Positions 54,803-63,530 are shown, numbered from the stretch's first letter. The stretch is 64,000 nucleotides of DNA from Pseudomonas helmanticensis (GCF_900182985.1 NZ_FXUY01000001.1:186001-250000), one strand, 5' to 3'. Notes: generated by a model from the letters alone, not told the origin. Numbers and translations are program-made.

Positions 54803-55174
54803 GTGAAAAAACCAACACCCAACCCCCCAGAATCAGACGCCGACTCCACATCCCCCTACGCCTCAGTCGACAGCAAAAAACTCCACGAAGCCGCCGACCG
54901 CGCCCTCGATTTCTACCTCAATCCCGCCGCCCGCATCATGTCCAGCCGCAACGAGCCGGAGCCCATGTACCTCGCCAATCCCAGGTACAACACCGAATCC
55001 CTGCTCGCCAACGCCAGCGAAACCCTCGGCTCGGCCAGCGAAATGCTGATCAACTTCGCTGCCTCGCTGGAAACCTCACAGCGCAAAACTGCACTGGGCA
55101 TCGCACAAGTCGTCATGTTGGGCGAACTGGCGGTGAATCAAGCGCTGGATCACGTCGAGTTGAAGGATGGCTGA
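54803..55174 (+). CDS. DUF6124-type protein
   Basis: A 123-residue soluble protein starting with GTG. KKPTPNPPESD and SKKLHEAADRALDFYLNP at the N terminus, then ESLLANASETLGSASEML and the C-terminal GELAVNQALDHVE, match a Pseudomonas-specific family (DUF6124, related to DUF3077) of unknown function that occurs in many copies per genome. No ribosome site of normal strength precedes the GTG. Confidence 0.75.
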   Translation: MKKPTPNPPESDADSTSPYASVDSKKLHEAADRALDFYLNPAARIMSSRNEPEPMYLANPRYNTESLLANASETLGSASEMLINFAASLETSQRKTALGIAQVVMLGELAVNQALDHVELKDG

Positions 55175-55291
55175 TTGATCGTTCCCACGCGCAGCAAAGG
55201 AATGCAGCCCTTGAAGCTCTGCGACAAATTCGCGAGCTGGAACGCGGAGCGTCCCGAGAGGCATTCCCACGCAGAGCGTGGGAACGATCAA
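55175..55291. repeat. Extragenic inverted repeat (TTGATCGTTCCCACGC)
   Basis: Exact 16-bp arms at 55175-55190 and 55276-55291, about 85 bp apart, with imperfect pairing inside (GCAGAGC, GGAATGC/GCATTCC). It starts one base after the DUF6124-type stop and is a fourth palindrome type in the window. Confidence 0.8.
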
Positions 55292-55296
55292 GATAC

Positions 55297-55333
55297 AAAA
55301 AAACCGTACCTCCACCGGAAGCACGGTTTCTTG
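55297..55333 (+). terminator. Possible terminator after the DUF6124-type gene
   Basis: AAACCGT / ACGGTTT stem with a 15-nt loop, then TTCTTGTG; A run on the left side. It may also serve the minus strand. Confidence 0.6.
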
Positions 55334-55354
55334 TGTTGAGACGAGGAAGAGTTC

Positions 55355-55467
55355 TTAACCGGGGTCGCGTCGAGGGTACTCCTGACGCGCATGCAAGATG
55401 CTCACAATCTCAATGTGGTCCGCCACTTGATAAACGACGAGATAGTTCGGGCGGGCACAGTGGGTCG
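55355..55467 (-). pseudogene. ParE/RelE-type toxin gene, C-terminal remnant
   Basis: On the minus strand the frame reads CARPNYLVVYQVADHIEIV, SILHARQEYPRRDPG then stop at 55355. This is the usual C terminus of ParE-type toxins (NYLVVYQV and ILHARQ). In this frame a stop occurs a few codons upstream, near 55475, and no N-terminal part or start codon is present, so the toxin gene is truncated. A 10-bp direct repeat GGGTCGATCA lies at its broken edge (about 55462 and 55477). The rest of the 590-bp gap up to 55763 has a 60-codon frame at 55516-55698 (minus) that I cannot assign. Confidence 0.6.
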
Positions 55468-55707
55468 ATCAAGGACGGGTCGATCATAGAACCTCCGGGT
55501 TTGGTGCCTCGAAGTCTATTCGTTAACGGTATCGCTGTCGTCGCTGTCTGGATGAATTGCATGTAGGCCAAGCTCCATGAAGATCAAGTTGTCCCGGTAA
55601 ATCCTAGAGCCTGCACTTCCGACGGCCAACCGCCAGAACTTGTCAGAAAACTCCCCGAATTTCTGAAAATGTTCCGTTTTCCGTAGGACGCAACTCAAGC
55701 GTCAGCG

Positions 55708-55745
55708 CAAAAAAAACCGCGATCCCCTTCACCAGAGAATCGCGG
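55708..55745 (-). terminator. Terminator of the curlin operon
   Basis: On the minus strand CCGCGAT ... ATCGCGG forms a stem with a 15-nt loop, followed by eight T residues. It lies 19 bp after the csgA-type stop, so the operon ends here with no further csg gene. Confidence 0.88.
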
Positions 55746-55763
55746 CCCATCAACACCCAACCC

Positions 55764-57215
55764 CTACTGCTGCAAAACCGTCGCCTGGTTAGCCGAGCCA
55801 AATTGCTGAATATTCGCCGTTTGCGTCATCCCGCTCTGATCGACATTGGCAATGTTCCCCGTCCCGCCTTGGGTCACGTACGCCACGTTCATCGTATCCG
55901 CCTGTTTCACCGTGATCATGTTGTCGCTGCCATACAACTGCGCGGTGTACGCCTGGTTGCCGGATCCCGACTGATCAAACTCGGCGCTGTTGCCCGTGCC
56001 GTTCGATGAACCCTGCACCAGGTTGCCGGTGCCGCGCTGATCGGAGATCAAGAGGTTGTCGCTACCGTTCTGATCAAAATACAGCTCGTTATACGACTCA
56101 GCCTGACTCACGGTGGTTTTGTTGCCCGTGCCGGTCTGATGCGTGGTCATCACGTGCCCGACGCCATCCTGAGTGAAGCTGGCAACGTTGCCATTCCCCG
56201 CCTGAGTCACCGTCGCACGCTGGTTGCTGCCGAACTGGCCGCCCGATTGCGGGCCTTTCCAGTTGCTCGCGTAGACCTTGTTGTCGTTGCCCACGGAGGT
56301 GGCGCTGAGCACGTGGCCGTCGCCACTTTGATAGGTGTAGTGCACGTTGCCGTTGCCCACCTGGTATAGCGCCAGCGTCGAGTTGACCGATTCGAACTGG
56401 TCGGCGTAGATCGCGTTAGTGTTGCCGACCTGGGTGACGGCGGCGTTATTGTTTTCGCCGAAGCTTTGGTCGACCACGGTTTCGTTGCTGTCGCCGTATT
56501 GGTTGACGGTGGCCTGGCTGGCGAGTTGGCTGTCTTGCCAGATTTCACTGCCGTTGAGGTTGCCGAACTGGTTGATGGTGATGTTGCCGCCGGTGCCGTT
56601 GCGCTGGTCGCCGTAGGCGTAGTTGTTTTCGCCGGCCTGGTTGATGCCGATCTGCCCGCCGTTATGAGTGACCTGTTCGGCGGTGCCGTAGTTGGCGGTG
56701 CCGTATTGGGTGATCACCGAGCTGTTGCCGCTGCCTTCATAGAGTTGTTCGATGTTGGCTTCGTTGCTGTCGCCGAACTGGAAGGTTTTGCCTTCGCTGC
56801 CGTTCTGCGAGTCCTGATAGATGAACGAGAAGTTGCCGCTGCCTTGCTGCTGTTGCAGCGCACTGTTTGGTGCGCCGAAACCCAGCGACTGGCTGGCGTG
56901 GGCGGTGTTGAAGGCGCCGACCTGTTGCTGGGTGATGGTGGCGTTGTCTTCGTAAAGCTGTTCGGCGTAACCGGCGTTGTAGTCGCCGACCGCGTCCTGG
57001 GTGATCACGCTGCTGGCGTGGTCTTGCACGGCGGCGGCGTCGTTGCCCTGGCCCAGTTGGGTCTGGGTGGCGGTGCTGAACGGCGCTTGGGTCTGCTTCA
57101 CGTCCGCGATGTTGGCGGTACCGGCCTGACTCTGGTTGGACAGGCTGTCGTCGGCCATGGCCTGGGCACTGATCATGACCAGGAGGGCGGCGGTGAGGGG
57201 CGTCAGTTTGAACAT
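55764..57215 (-). CDS. Major curlin subunit-like protein (CsgA type), unusually long
   Basis: A 483-residue exported protein with signal peptide (ALLVMISAQAMA then DDSLSNQ). Almost the whole mature chain is made of about twenty curlin-type repeats of the form Q-x-G-x-x-N-x(5)-Q (for example INQAGENNYAYGDQ, VNQYGDSNETVVDQ, VTQAGNGNVASFTQ). E. coli CsgA has five repeats in 151 residues, so this protein is about three times as long. It should form surface amyloid fibres after outer-membrane export. It is last in a four-gene minus-strand operon, 27 bp after the csgB-type gene. Confidence 0.88.
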   Translation of the reverse strand: MFKLTPLTAALLVMISAQAMADDSLSNQSQAGTANIADVKQTQAPFSTATQTQLGQGNDAAAVQDHASSVITQDAVGDYNAGYAEQLYEDNATITQQQVGAFNTAHASQSLGFGAPNSALQQQQGSGNFSFIYQDSQNGSEGKTFQFGDSNEANIEQLYEGSGNSSVITQYGTANYGTAEQVTHNGGQIGINQAGENNYAYGDQRNGTGGNITINQFGNLNGSEIWQDSQLASQATVNQYGDSNETVVDQSFGENNNAAVTQVGNTNAIYADQFESVNSTLALYQVGNGNVHYTYQSGDGHVLSATSVGNDNKVYASNWKGPQSGGQFGSNQRATVTQAGNGNVASFTQDGVGHVMTTHQTGTGNKTTVSQAESYNELYFDQNGSDNLLISDQRGTGNLVQGSSNGTGNSAEFDQSGSGNQAYTAQLYGSDNMITVKQADTMNVAYVTQGGTGNIANVDQSGMTQTANIQQFGSANQATVLQQ

Positions 57216-57242
57216 GATGATCTCTCCGATGATTTTCAGTGT

Positions 57243-57707
57243 TTAGCGATATTGCTTGACCGAAACGCTCATGCCGTTGCCCGACTGGGTCACGGCGCTT
57301 TGCAGCCCCGTACCGGCCTGCTCGATGCTGGCGTCGTTGTTGTTGCCGTTTTGCGAAATCTGCGCGCGGTTGTGGCTGCCGTTCTGGATGATCGAGGCGG
57401 CGTTGCCGGAACCGTTCTGGTTGATCAGCGCCATCAGGTCGCTGCCCTGTTGCAGGATGTACGCCTCCTGATTGCTGCCCGACTGCACGATCTGCCCGAG
57501 CAGCGACTGACCGTTCTGTTGCAGCAGGGCGACGTTGGCCTGGCCGAGCTGATCGATCAGGGCTTGCTGACCCACGGGTGGGGGCAGTTCGCCGAGGTCG
57601 CTGCTGGTCGGGGCCAGGTCGTCGTTGTCCATCAGGTCGTCGGCGCGCACGCCCGCGCTGCTGCACAGCAGAAGCAGGCAAAGCAGGGCGGCGGTCGGCG
57701 TGTTCAT
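57243..57707 (-). CDS. Minor curlin subunit-like protein (CsgB type)
   Basis: A 154-residue exported protein with signal peptide (LLCLLLLCSSAGVRA then DDLMDND), a short proline-containing linker (ELPPPVGQQ) and about five curlin repeats (ALIDQLGQANVALLQ, GQIVQSGSNQEAYILQ, ALINQNGSGNAASIIQ, AQISQNGNNNDASIEQ, SAVTQSGNGMSVSVKQ). Size and repeat number fit CsgB, the nucleator that anchors and seeds CsgA fibres. Its place just before the CsgA-type gene matches the csgBA order of E. coli. Confidence 0.88.
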   Translation of the reverse strand: MNTPTAALLCLLLLCSSAGVRADDLMDNDDLAPTSSDLGELPPPVGQQALIDQLGQANVALLQQNGQSLLGQIVQSGSNQEAYILQQGSDLMALINQNGSGNAASIIQNGSHNRAQISQNGNNNDASIEQAGTGLQSAVTQSGNGMSVSVKQYR

Positions 57708-57779
57708 GGCTCAAATCCTGTCAGGCGTTAACCGGTTCGAAGTCGGTTCCGGCCACCCGAAAGTGGCCGGGGATCAGGC

Positions 57780-60014
57780 TTACAGCGTGGTCACCGAGAC
57801 CGTGCGCACGGTGCCCTGGGAGGAGCGGATCGTCGCGGTCGGGTTGGCCGATGGCACTACCGTCGTGTTGTTCAGCGTCAGCCGCCAGCGACCGGTCACC
57901 GGTACGGTGGTGGTGCCGAGGGTGACCAGCCCGGTCGGGGTGGTGACCTGCACAGTGATAGTGTTGCCGGTGGTCACTGACGAGGTGCCAGTGAAGTCCC
58001 AGTTGAAGCGCCCGCCGGAGCGTGCTTGCACCGTCGACGCGGTGACGGCGAAGGTTTCCGCCGCTGGCCGTGGCGACACTTGCACCGTGACCGTGGCCGG
58101 CGTCGACAGGGCGCCGAAGCTGTCCCGGGCGATGTAGGTGAAGGTCGTGGTGAACGCCGTGGTCACGGTGGCCGGTGGGGTGTAGGTGATCACCGTGCCG
58201 TCAGTGCTGACCGTGCCGCGGCCGGCGGCCGGTTGGGTCAGACTGGCGACGCCGAGCGGCACGTTGCCTTCCGGATCGGTGTCGTTGGCCAGGACGTTGA
58301 TCGGAATCGCCACACCCAACGTGGCGACGCTGTCGGCGACGGCGGTCGGTGACCGGTTTGGCGCGACGCTGATCGTCACGGTGGCCGGCGTGGTCGAGGC
58401 CAGGCCTTTGGCGTCCTGCGCTTTGTAGGTGAAAGTGGTGGTCAGTGGCGCGTTGACCACCGCTGGCGGCGTGTAGACCACGGCGGCGGTGCCGCTGAGG
58501 GCGACCGTGCCTTGGCCGGCAGCCGGTTGGGTCAACGCGGTGATGCTCAGCGGCGTGTTGCCGTCGGGATCGCTGTCGTTGGTCAGCAGGCTGAGGGTAA
58601 TCGGCACGCCAAAGCTGGTGCTGCCGGTGTCGGCATTGCTGATCGGTGCCTGGTTTTCCCCGGTGTCGGGCGCGGTGCCGAGCACGACGACGGCCTCGGT
58701 GTCACTGCCGCCGGCGGCGGATTTCACCGTCACCGTGGCCGGTGGTTGGGTCAGGTCGGCAACGGTGATGCGTTGCAACGTGCCGGTTTTCGACAGGCGT
58801 CCGTAACCCTGGGCAACCATGTCCGGGATCGCCACTTCATCGGTCGATGTCGCTTCGATCAACAGGCTGTGATTGGCCCAGCTGTAGCGTGCGGTCTGGA
58901 TTTTCACCACATCGGTGAGCTTGGCCGAAACGGCGGTCGGCCGCGTGGTGCCGGCCGGATTGGTCGCGGTCACGACGACGACCGAAGGCAGCGTACCGTT
59001 GCCCAGGCGCTGACCGAAAAACAGACCAGTATTGTCACCCGTCAGGCTGGTCTGGCACGGCGTTGGTGGCGGGCCGGGCAGCAGCGCGACGGTTTCGCGA
59101 AAGCACAGCGTCGAACTGGTGTCAGCCTTGGCGAACACTTCGGCACGCACACCGGCCGAGGTCCGGCGATAGGTGGCGCGGTCGATGTCGACATGGGTTT
59201 GCTGACGGCTGTCGAGCACCTTGCCGGCGACCGTGAACAGGGTGGTCTGAATGGTCCCGGCGCCGGACGGCCCGACGATGCGCACGAAGTTAGTGTTGAA
59301 CGGGCTGCCGGTCACCGCTTCGGTGAGGTTCGGGTCGCCGACGAAAGTTTCGACCCCGCCGGTGTCCGGGTTCACTTCGGTGTAGGGGCCGTTGAGGCTG
59401 CGCAGGAACGGGCCGATGGCGCCGTTGAGCGTGCCGCTGAAATCGCCCGGCGCACCGATGCCGATGTCCTTGGTGATGTTGATCGCGCGCCGTCCCGGGG
59501 TGGTGACATTGACGGTTTCGACGCCATACGGGTGGGTGATGACGTAGGTGCCAGCCACGGGAACGTTCACCCGAATGCGGATCCGCGCGAAGCTTTGCTG
59601 ATCGCCATCCACCGGGTTTTCCGAGGCAAACGCCGCTTCGATCCCGGCAACATAAGCGTCCATGCCATAACCGGCGCCGTTGTTGGGGATATTGGTTTCG
59701 GCGAGGAACCAGAAGGCTTCCGGCGGCCAGTTGTCGGGGAACACCATCGGCAGGCTGTCGTCGTAGATGCCCGGTTCTGCCAGCAGGGTGCACATGTAGG
59801 CGGGTGGCGTGGTGACGCCGACGCGCGAACTGGCGGCGCGCGACTGGCACAGCTCCATCGACAGGTTATTGCTGTCCTGGTACCACATCGGGAATTTCCC
59901 GGTGGCAAAGGTGTAGGGGCCGGGGTCGACGGCGGCGAGTTGCGCATAGGCACTGCCGGTCAGCGAGAGAGCGAGCCCGAGCGCGTTGAGCGCAAAGCGT
60001 GGCCACTTGTTCAT
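57780..60014 (-). CDS. Large secreted protein: novel N-terminal domain plus two cadherin/Ig-like repeats
   Basis: A 744-residue exported protein. The signal peptide is ALGLALSLTGSAYA then QLAAVDPGPYT. Residues about 25-445 form a domain shared with the neighbour at 60050 (AVDPGPYT, WYQDSNN, PEAFWFLAETN, GTYVITHPYGVE, PGRRAINITKDIGIG, GDPNLTEAVTGSPFNTNFVRI). Then come two ~95-residue cadherin-like repeats (NDSDPDGNTPL and NDTDPEGNVPL, typical calcium-binding or VCBS/Tandem-95 patterns) and a C-terminal beta domain. The start 60014 has a perfect AGGAGG; an ATG at 60053 overlapping the previous stop is less likely. Probably a surface or matrix protein; function unknown. Confidence 0.8.
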   Translation of the reverse strand: MNKWPRFALNALGLALSLTGSAYAQLAAVDPGPYTFATGKFPMWYQDSNNLSMELCQSRAASSRVGVTTPPAYMCTLLAEPGIYDDSLPMVFPDNWPPEAFWFLAETNIPNNGAGYGMDAYVAGIEAAFASENPVDGDQQSFARIRIRVNVPVAGTYVITHPYGVETVNVTTPGRRAINITKDIGIGAPGDFSGTLNGAIGPFLRSLNGPYTEVNPDTGGVETFVGDPNLTEAVTGSPFNTNFVRIVGPSGAGTIQTTLFTVAGKVLDSRQQTHVDIDRATYRRTSAGVRAEVFAKADTSSTLCFRETVALLPGPPPTPCQTSLTGDNTGLFFGQRLGNGTLPSVVVVTATNPAGTTRPTAVSAKLTDVVKIQTARYSWANHSLLIEATSTDEVAIPDMVAQGYGRLSKTGTLQRITVADLTQPPATVTVKSAAGGSDTEAVVVLGTAPDTGENQAPISNADTGSTSFGVPITLSLLTNDSDPDGNTPLSITALTQPAAGQGTVALSGTAAVVYTPPAVVNAPLTTTFTYKAQDAKGLASTTPATVTISVAPNRSPTAVADSVATLGVAIPINVLANDTDPEGNVPLGVASLTQPAAGRGTVSTDGTVITYTPPATVTTAFTTTFTYIARDSFGALSTPATVTVQVSPRPAAETFAVTASTVQARSGGRFNWDFTGTSSVTTGNTITVQVTTPTGLVTLGTTTVPVTGRWRLTLNNTTVVPSANPTATIRSSQGTVRTVSVTTL

Positions 60015-60049
60015 GATGCCTCCTGATGCGGATCTGGGCATGTGAGCGT

Positions 60050-61396
60050 TCATTGCACGATGACCACTTCTTCGGTGTCGCTGCCGCCGTTGGACGACGT
60101 CACGCGCACCTTGGCCGGTGGTATCGGCGAGATCCCGGTGGCGAGGCTTTTCACCGCGCCGTCGCCACTCAGCGCACCAATCGCGGCGCCGCTGATCGAG
60201 GTGGCGGTGAGTACCGGCGGCGAGGTTTCGTCACTGGTCGAAGCCACCAGCGTCAGTTGCCCGGAGCTGAGGCTGTATTCGGCGCGCGAAATCACCACCA
60301 GGTCGGTCAGGGTCATGGGCAGGGTGGTCGGCGTGCTGCTGGCGATGGCCAGGTGGTTGTCGGCGGTCACCTGCAGGACGCTCGGTACGGTCGGGTTGGC
60401 CGACGATTGCGCGTACCAGGCACCGGTGGAGTTGGCTTCGGTCATGTTCAGCACCGGGGTGAAACTGGTCACGGCGACGGTGCCCGGGGCTGGCGGTGCG
60501 AGGACGAACACGTCCTGCTGGGCGACCGGCGCGCTAGTCCCGGCTTTACGCGAGTAGGTGCTGCGCTGGGTGATCATTGGCGTTGGCCGGACCACGGTCG
60601 AGAGCTTGCCGGAGACGGCAAACGCAGTCGTACGCAAGTCAATCCCGCCGGGGCCTTCGATGCGCACGTAGTTGGTGTTGAACGGGCTGCCGGTGACCGC
60701 CTCGCTGAGGTTCGGGTCGCCGACAAATTGTTCGGCGGCACCGGTCACCGGGTTGGTCTCGGTGTAAGGGCCGTTGACGCTGCGCAGGAACGGGCCGATG
60801 TCACCCTTAAGCGCGCCGTCGTAGGTTTTCGGCGTGCCGATGCCAATGTCGCGGGTCATGTTGATCGCGCGGCGGCCGGGGGTGTCGATATTGAACACGT
60901 CGACACCGTACGGGTGGGTGATGACGTAGGTGCCGGCGGTGGGCACGTCGACGCGAATGCGGATACGCGCGAAGCTGACTTGATCGCCTTCGACCGGTTC
61001 TTCGGCGGCGAACGCGGCTTCGACGGCGCTGACATAAGTCAGGTCGATCCCGCGTGCAGCATCGACGAGGGTGGTTTCGCCGGTGAACCAGAACGCTTCA
61101 TCGGGGAAGTTGCTCGGGAAGGCAATCGGCTGGGTGTCGTCGAACACGCCGGGGGTCGGCAGCAGCGAGCACATGTACGAAGGTGCGCCCGGAGCGCTGG
61201 GCACGCGAGAGCTGAGGGCTTTGGACAGGCACAGATCGAGGGTGCGACCGTGGGTGTCCTGATACCAATTGGCGAAACCGCCATTGGCCGGCGTATACGG
61301 ACCTGGATCAACAGCAAACAAAGCGGCCTGGGCAATGCCCTGGGCCAAGGCGCTCACGACCAGGACAGTCGCGGTTTTGGACAGTAAAGGGTGCAT
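60050..61396 (-). CDS. Secreted protein with the same novel N-terminal domain, first gene of the curlin operon
   Basis: A 448-residue exported protein with signal peptide (VLVVSALAQGIAQA then ALFAVDPGPYT). It matches residues 25-455 of the next gene's product along its whole length, ending in NGGSDTEEVVIVQ where the neighbour continues into cadherin-like repeats, so the pair arose by duplication with a C-terminal gain or loss. Conserved cysteines (LDLCLS, YMCSLLP) and the HPYGVD motif are shared. I do not recognise a named family. Its stop is 35 bp before the start of the next gene. Confidence 0.78.
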   Translation of the reverse strand: MHPLLSKTATVLVVSALAQGIAQAALFAVDPGPYTPANGGFANWYQDTHGRTLDLCLSKALSSRVPSAPGAPSYMCSLLPTPGVFDDTQPIAFPSNFPDEAFWFTGETTLVDAARGIDLTYVSAVEAAFAAEEPVEGDQVSFARIRIRVDVPTAGTYVITHPYGVDVFNIDTPGRRAINMTRDIGIGTPKTYDGALKGDIGPFLRSVNGPYTETNPVTGAAEQFVGDPNLSEAVTGSPFNTNYVRIEGPGGIDLRTTAFAVSGKLSTVVRPTPMITQRSTYSRKAGTSAPVAQQDVFVLAPPAPGTVAVTSFTPVLNMTEANSTGAWYAQSSANPTVPSVLQVTADNHLAIASSTPTTLPMTLTDLVVISRAEYSLSSGQLTLVASTSDETSPPVLTATSISGAAIGALSGDGAVKSLATGISPIPPAKVRVTSSNGGSDTEEVVIVQ

Positions 61397-61600
61397 GAGT
61401 TAATCCCTCTATCAAAGTACCTGCCCCTTGGGGATGGGTCAGTTGCAGAGGGCCTGTACACCTTCCATGCCAAGGTGCGGTGAACGGGCGGGAGAGAGCC
61501 GGGATAGAGTGCTTTCGCCGTTGCGAAGTGCTGAGCGCGACAGGCGGGAAAAGGGCGCAATTCCCCAGAATCGGGGACGATGGGGATGAACACAGAACCT

Positions 61601-61685
61601 CTGTAGGAGCTGCCGAAGGCTGCGATCTTTTGATCTTGATTTAAAAACAGGATCAAAAGATCGCAGCCTTCGGCAGCTCCTACAG
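61601..61685. repeat. Inverted repeat of the AGGAGCTGCCGAAGGCTGCGATC family
   Basis: A perfect 35-bp inverted repeat (61601-61635 and 61651-61685) in the 398-bp gap between the divergent curlin operon and the sensor kinase gene. I see no other feature in the gap apart from the palindrome CCCTATAGGG at 61764-61773, 22 bp before the kinase start. Confidence 0.92.
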
Positions 61686-61794
61686 GGATTTGGGGTGGGT
61701 TTGGGATGGGTGCATCGGGTCGATATCCCCGCAACCGGGCAAACACCCAACCGTGGGCTATAACCCTATAGGGACGTATCGGGAAGTCGCCGCC

Positions 61795-63243
61795 ATGAAC
61801 ATACAGTCGAAATCGCTTGCGCTCGAGGAGGGCAATCTACGGTTGAGCTCGCGCAAGCAATCGTTCAATCTGCTGCGCTGGTTTTCGCTGATCAGCATGG
61901 CGGTGATCGGCACGGTGGCGGTGGCGCTCGGGGCGGTGTCGACACGATTCGTGATCGAGGAAAGCGTGCAGCGCGATGCCTTGCTCACGGCGCAGTTCAT
62001 TCAGGCCATCGCTTCCGCCGAAGTGCGCCATGTGTCCATTCCCAACATCCGCACGATGGGCGAACTGCTCGATCCACGTCAGGACAAGGATTTTCCCGAT
62101 GTCGATCCGCAGGCCCGGGCGGGCGCGAGGGGTGAATTTCTCGACCACATCGAACACCTGCCGGACGTGATCCTCGCCAATATTTATGCCCCCGACCGCC
62201 AAGTGGTCTGGTCGACCAACCCGGTTCTGATCGGTACCAGCATTCATGCCGACGAAGACCTCGATCGCGCCTTCAACGAAAAAATCCCGGTGTCGGCCAG
62301 CTACCACGACGTCGACAAGGCGCGTGAAGAACAGAAGTTCATCATCCCGCCGGATTACATTTTCATCGAGAACTACATCCCGCTGTTCGACGCCGACGGC
62401 AAAAACGTCACCGCGATGGTCGAGATCTACAAGGAACCGAAAGACTTGATCGCCCGGATGGAACGCGGGCTGACGCTGATCTGGCTGGCCACCGCGCTCG
62501 GCGGCGGCCTGATTTATCTGGGGCTGTACTGGATCGTCCGGCGCGCGGCGATTCTGCTTGCAGCCCAGCAAAAACAACTGATCGCCAATGAAACCTATGT
62601 TGCGCTGGGCGAGATGTCCTCTGCCGTGGCACACAGCCTGCGCAATCCGCTGGCGACCATTCGCTCCAGCGCCGAGTTGGCACTGGAGTTCGATGCCGGC
62701 CCGGCCGAGAAGAACATCAAAGACATCATCGGTCAGGTTGACCGCATGTCGAAGTGGGTGCGCGAGCTGCTGCAGTCCCTGCGTCCGCTCAACGATGATC
62801 CGGAACCGGTCAACCTCGTCGCGACACTGCACGAAAGTCTTGTCGCCTTCGAACAACAGATCGCCAGGGCCGGGGTGCAAGTGGTGTTCCACCCGCAGCA
62901 CACACCGATGGTGCTCAGTCAGCCGGTGCAACTGACGCAGATCCTCAACAGCCTGCTGGCCAATGCGCTGGAAGCGATGGACAAGGGCGGCACATTGACC
63001 GTCAGCCTTGAGCCAGCGGCTGACGGCGGTGTTTGCGTGGCGCTCAGCGACACCGGCAAAGGCATGAACGAAGAACAGCGGACCATGGCCTTCCGGCCGT
63101 TTTTCACCACCAAGGCCGGCGGACTTGGCGTCGGCCTGGTGCTGGTCAAACGCATCATGGAACGCTTCGGCGGCGGCGTGACGCTCGACAGCCGCGAAGG
63201 CGAGGGCACCACCGTGCGCCTGGCCTTCCAGCTAGTCCCCTGA
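61795..63243 (+). CDS. Membrane sensor histidine kinase
   Basis: A 482-residue kinase with two membrane spans (about residues 27-49 and 226-248) around a 175-residue periplasmic sensor domain. The phospho-acceptor histidine, about residue 280, is in AVAHSLRNPLATIRSSAEL; the ATP-binding domain has the N box NSLLANALEAMD, the G1 box DTGKGMNEEQ and the G2 box GGLGVGLVLVKRI. No response regulator is in view. With the sigma-54 promoter and exported oxidase-like gene downstream it resembles the MnxS-type kinases of manganese-oxidising P. putida, but this is inference. The start MNIQSKSLAL was chosen to avoid running through the upstream repeat region. Confidence 0.9.
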   Translation: MNIQSKSLALEEGNLRLSSRKQSFNLLRWFSLISMAVIGTVAVALGAVSTRFVIEESVQRDALLTAQFIQAIASAEVRHVSIPNIRTMGELLDPRQDKDFPDVDPQARAGARGEFLDHIEHLPDVILANIYAPDRQVVWSTNPVLIGTSIHADEDLDRAFNEKIPVSASYHDVDKAREEQKFIIPPDYIFIENYIPLFDADGKNVTAMVEIYKEPKDLIARMERGLTLIWLATALGGGLIYLGLYWIVRRAAILLAAQQKQLIANETYVALGEMSSAVAHSLRNPLATIRSSAELALEFDAGPAEKNIKDIIGQVDRMSKWVRELLQSLRPLNDDPEPVNLVATLHESLVAFEQQIARAGVQVVFHPQHTPMVLSQPVQLTQILNSLLANALEAMDKGGTLTVSLEPAADGGVCVALSDTGKGMNEEQRTMAFRPFFTTKAGGLGVGLVLVKRIMERFGGGVTLDSREGEGTTVRLAFQLVP

Positions 63244-63276
63244 GCCACATTTCCCATCTGACATTCCACCACTCCC

Positions 63277-63354
63277 TGTAGGAGCTGCCGAAGGCTGCGA
63301 TCTTTTGATCTTGAAAACAGAATCAAAAGATCGCAGCCTTCGGCAGCTCCTACA
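63277..63354. repeat. Inverted repeat of the AGGAGCTGCCGAAGGCTGCGATC family
   Basis: A perfect 33-bp inverted repeat (63277-63309 and 63322-63354), 33 bp after the kinase stop. Nearly identical to 61601-61685, so the kinase gene is bracketed by two copies. Confidence 0.92.
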
Positions 63355-63477
63355 TCGGCCTTATAAGCTGAAAAAAATTGTGAACTTCCCCCATCACTGG
63401 GTGTCAAGCCCCGGTCACCGGGGAGTGGGGGACACCACAGGCATCGCAAGTCACTGTTACAACTCGAAATGATTTCT

Positions 63478-63493
63478 TGGCGCGCTAGTTGCA
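63478..63493 (+). promoter_or_regulatory. Sigma-54 promoter
   Basis: TGGCGC-GCTAG-TTGCA matches the sigma-54 consensus TGGCAC-N5-TTGCA with one change; the GG (-24) and GC (-12) pairs have the required 10-bp spacing. Transcription would start near 63504, 27 bp before the next ATG. Such promoters need an NtrC-type activator. Confidence 0.8.
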
Positions 63494-63530
63494 AAACACC
63501 ATCACCCCTTCCTTGATGAGGCGGCTGGTG

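Noticed and set aside
55516..55698. A 60-codon minus-strand frame next to the ParE remnant
   Set aside because: Could be a cognate fragment, but it has no ribbon-helix-helix or Phd pattern, so I do not call it an antitoxin.
56466..57731. A long + strand frame opposite the curlin genes
   Set aside because: Val/Ala-rich mirror of the Q-G-N repeats; the minus-strand genes have signal peptides, ribosome sites and a terminator.
58512..61387. Long + strand frames opposite the two large secreted proteins
   Set aside because: Gly/Arg/Asp-rich translations without signal or domain; antisense shadows.
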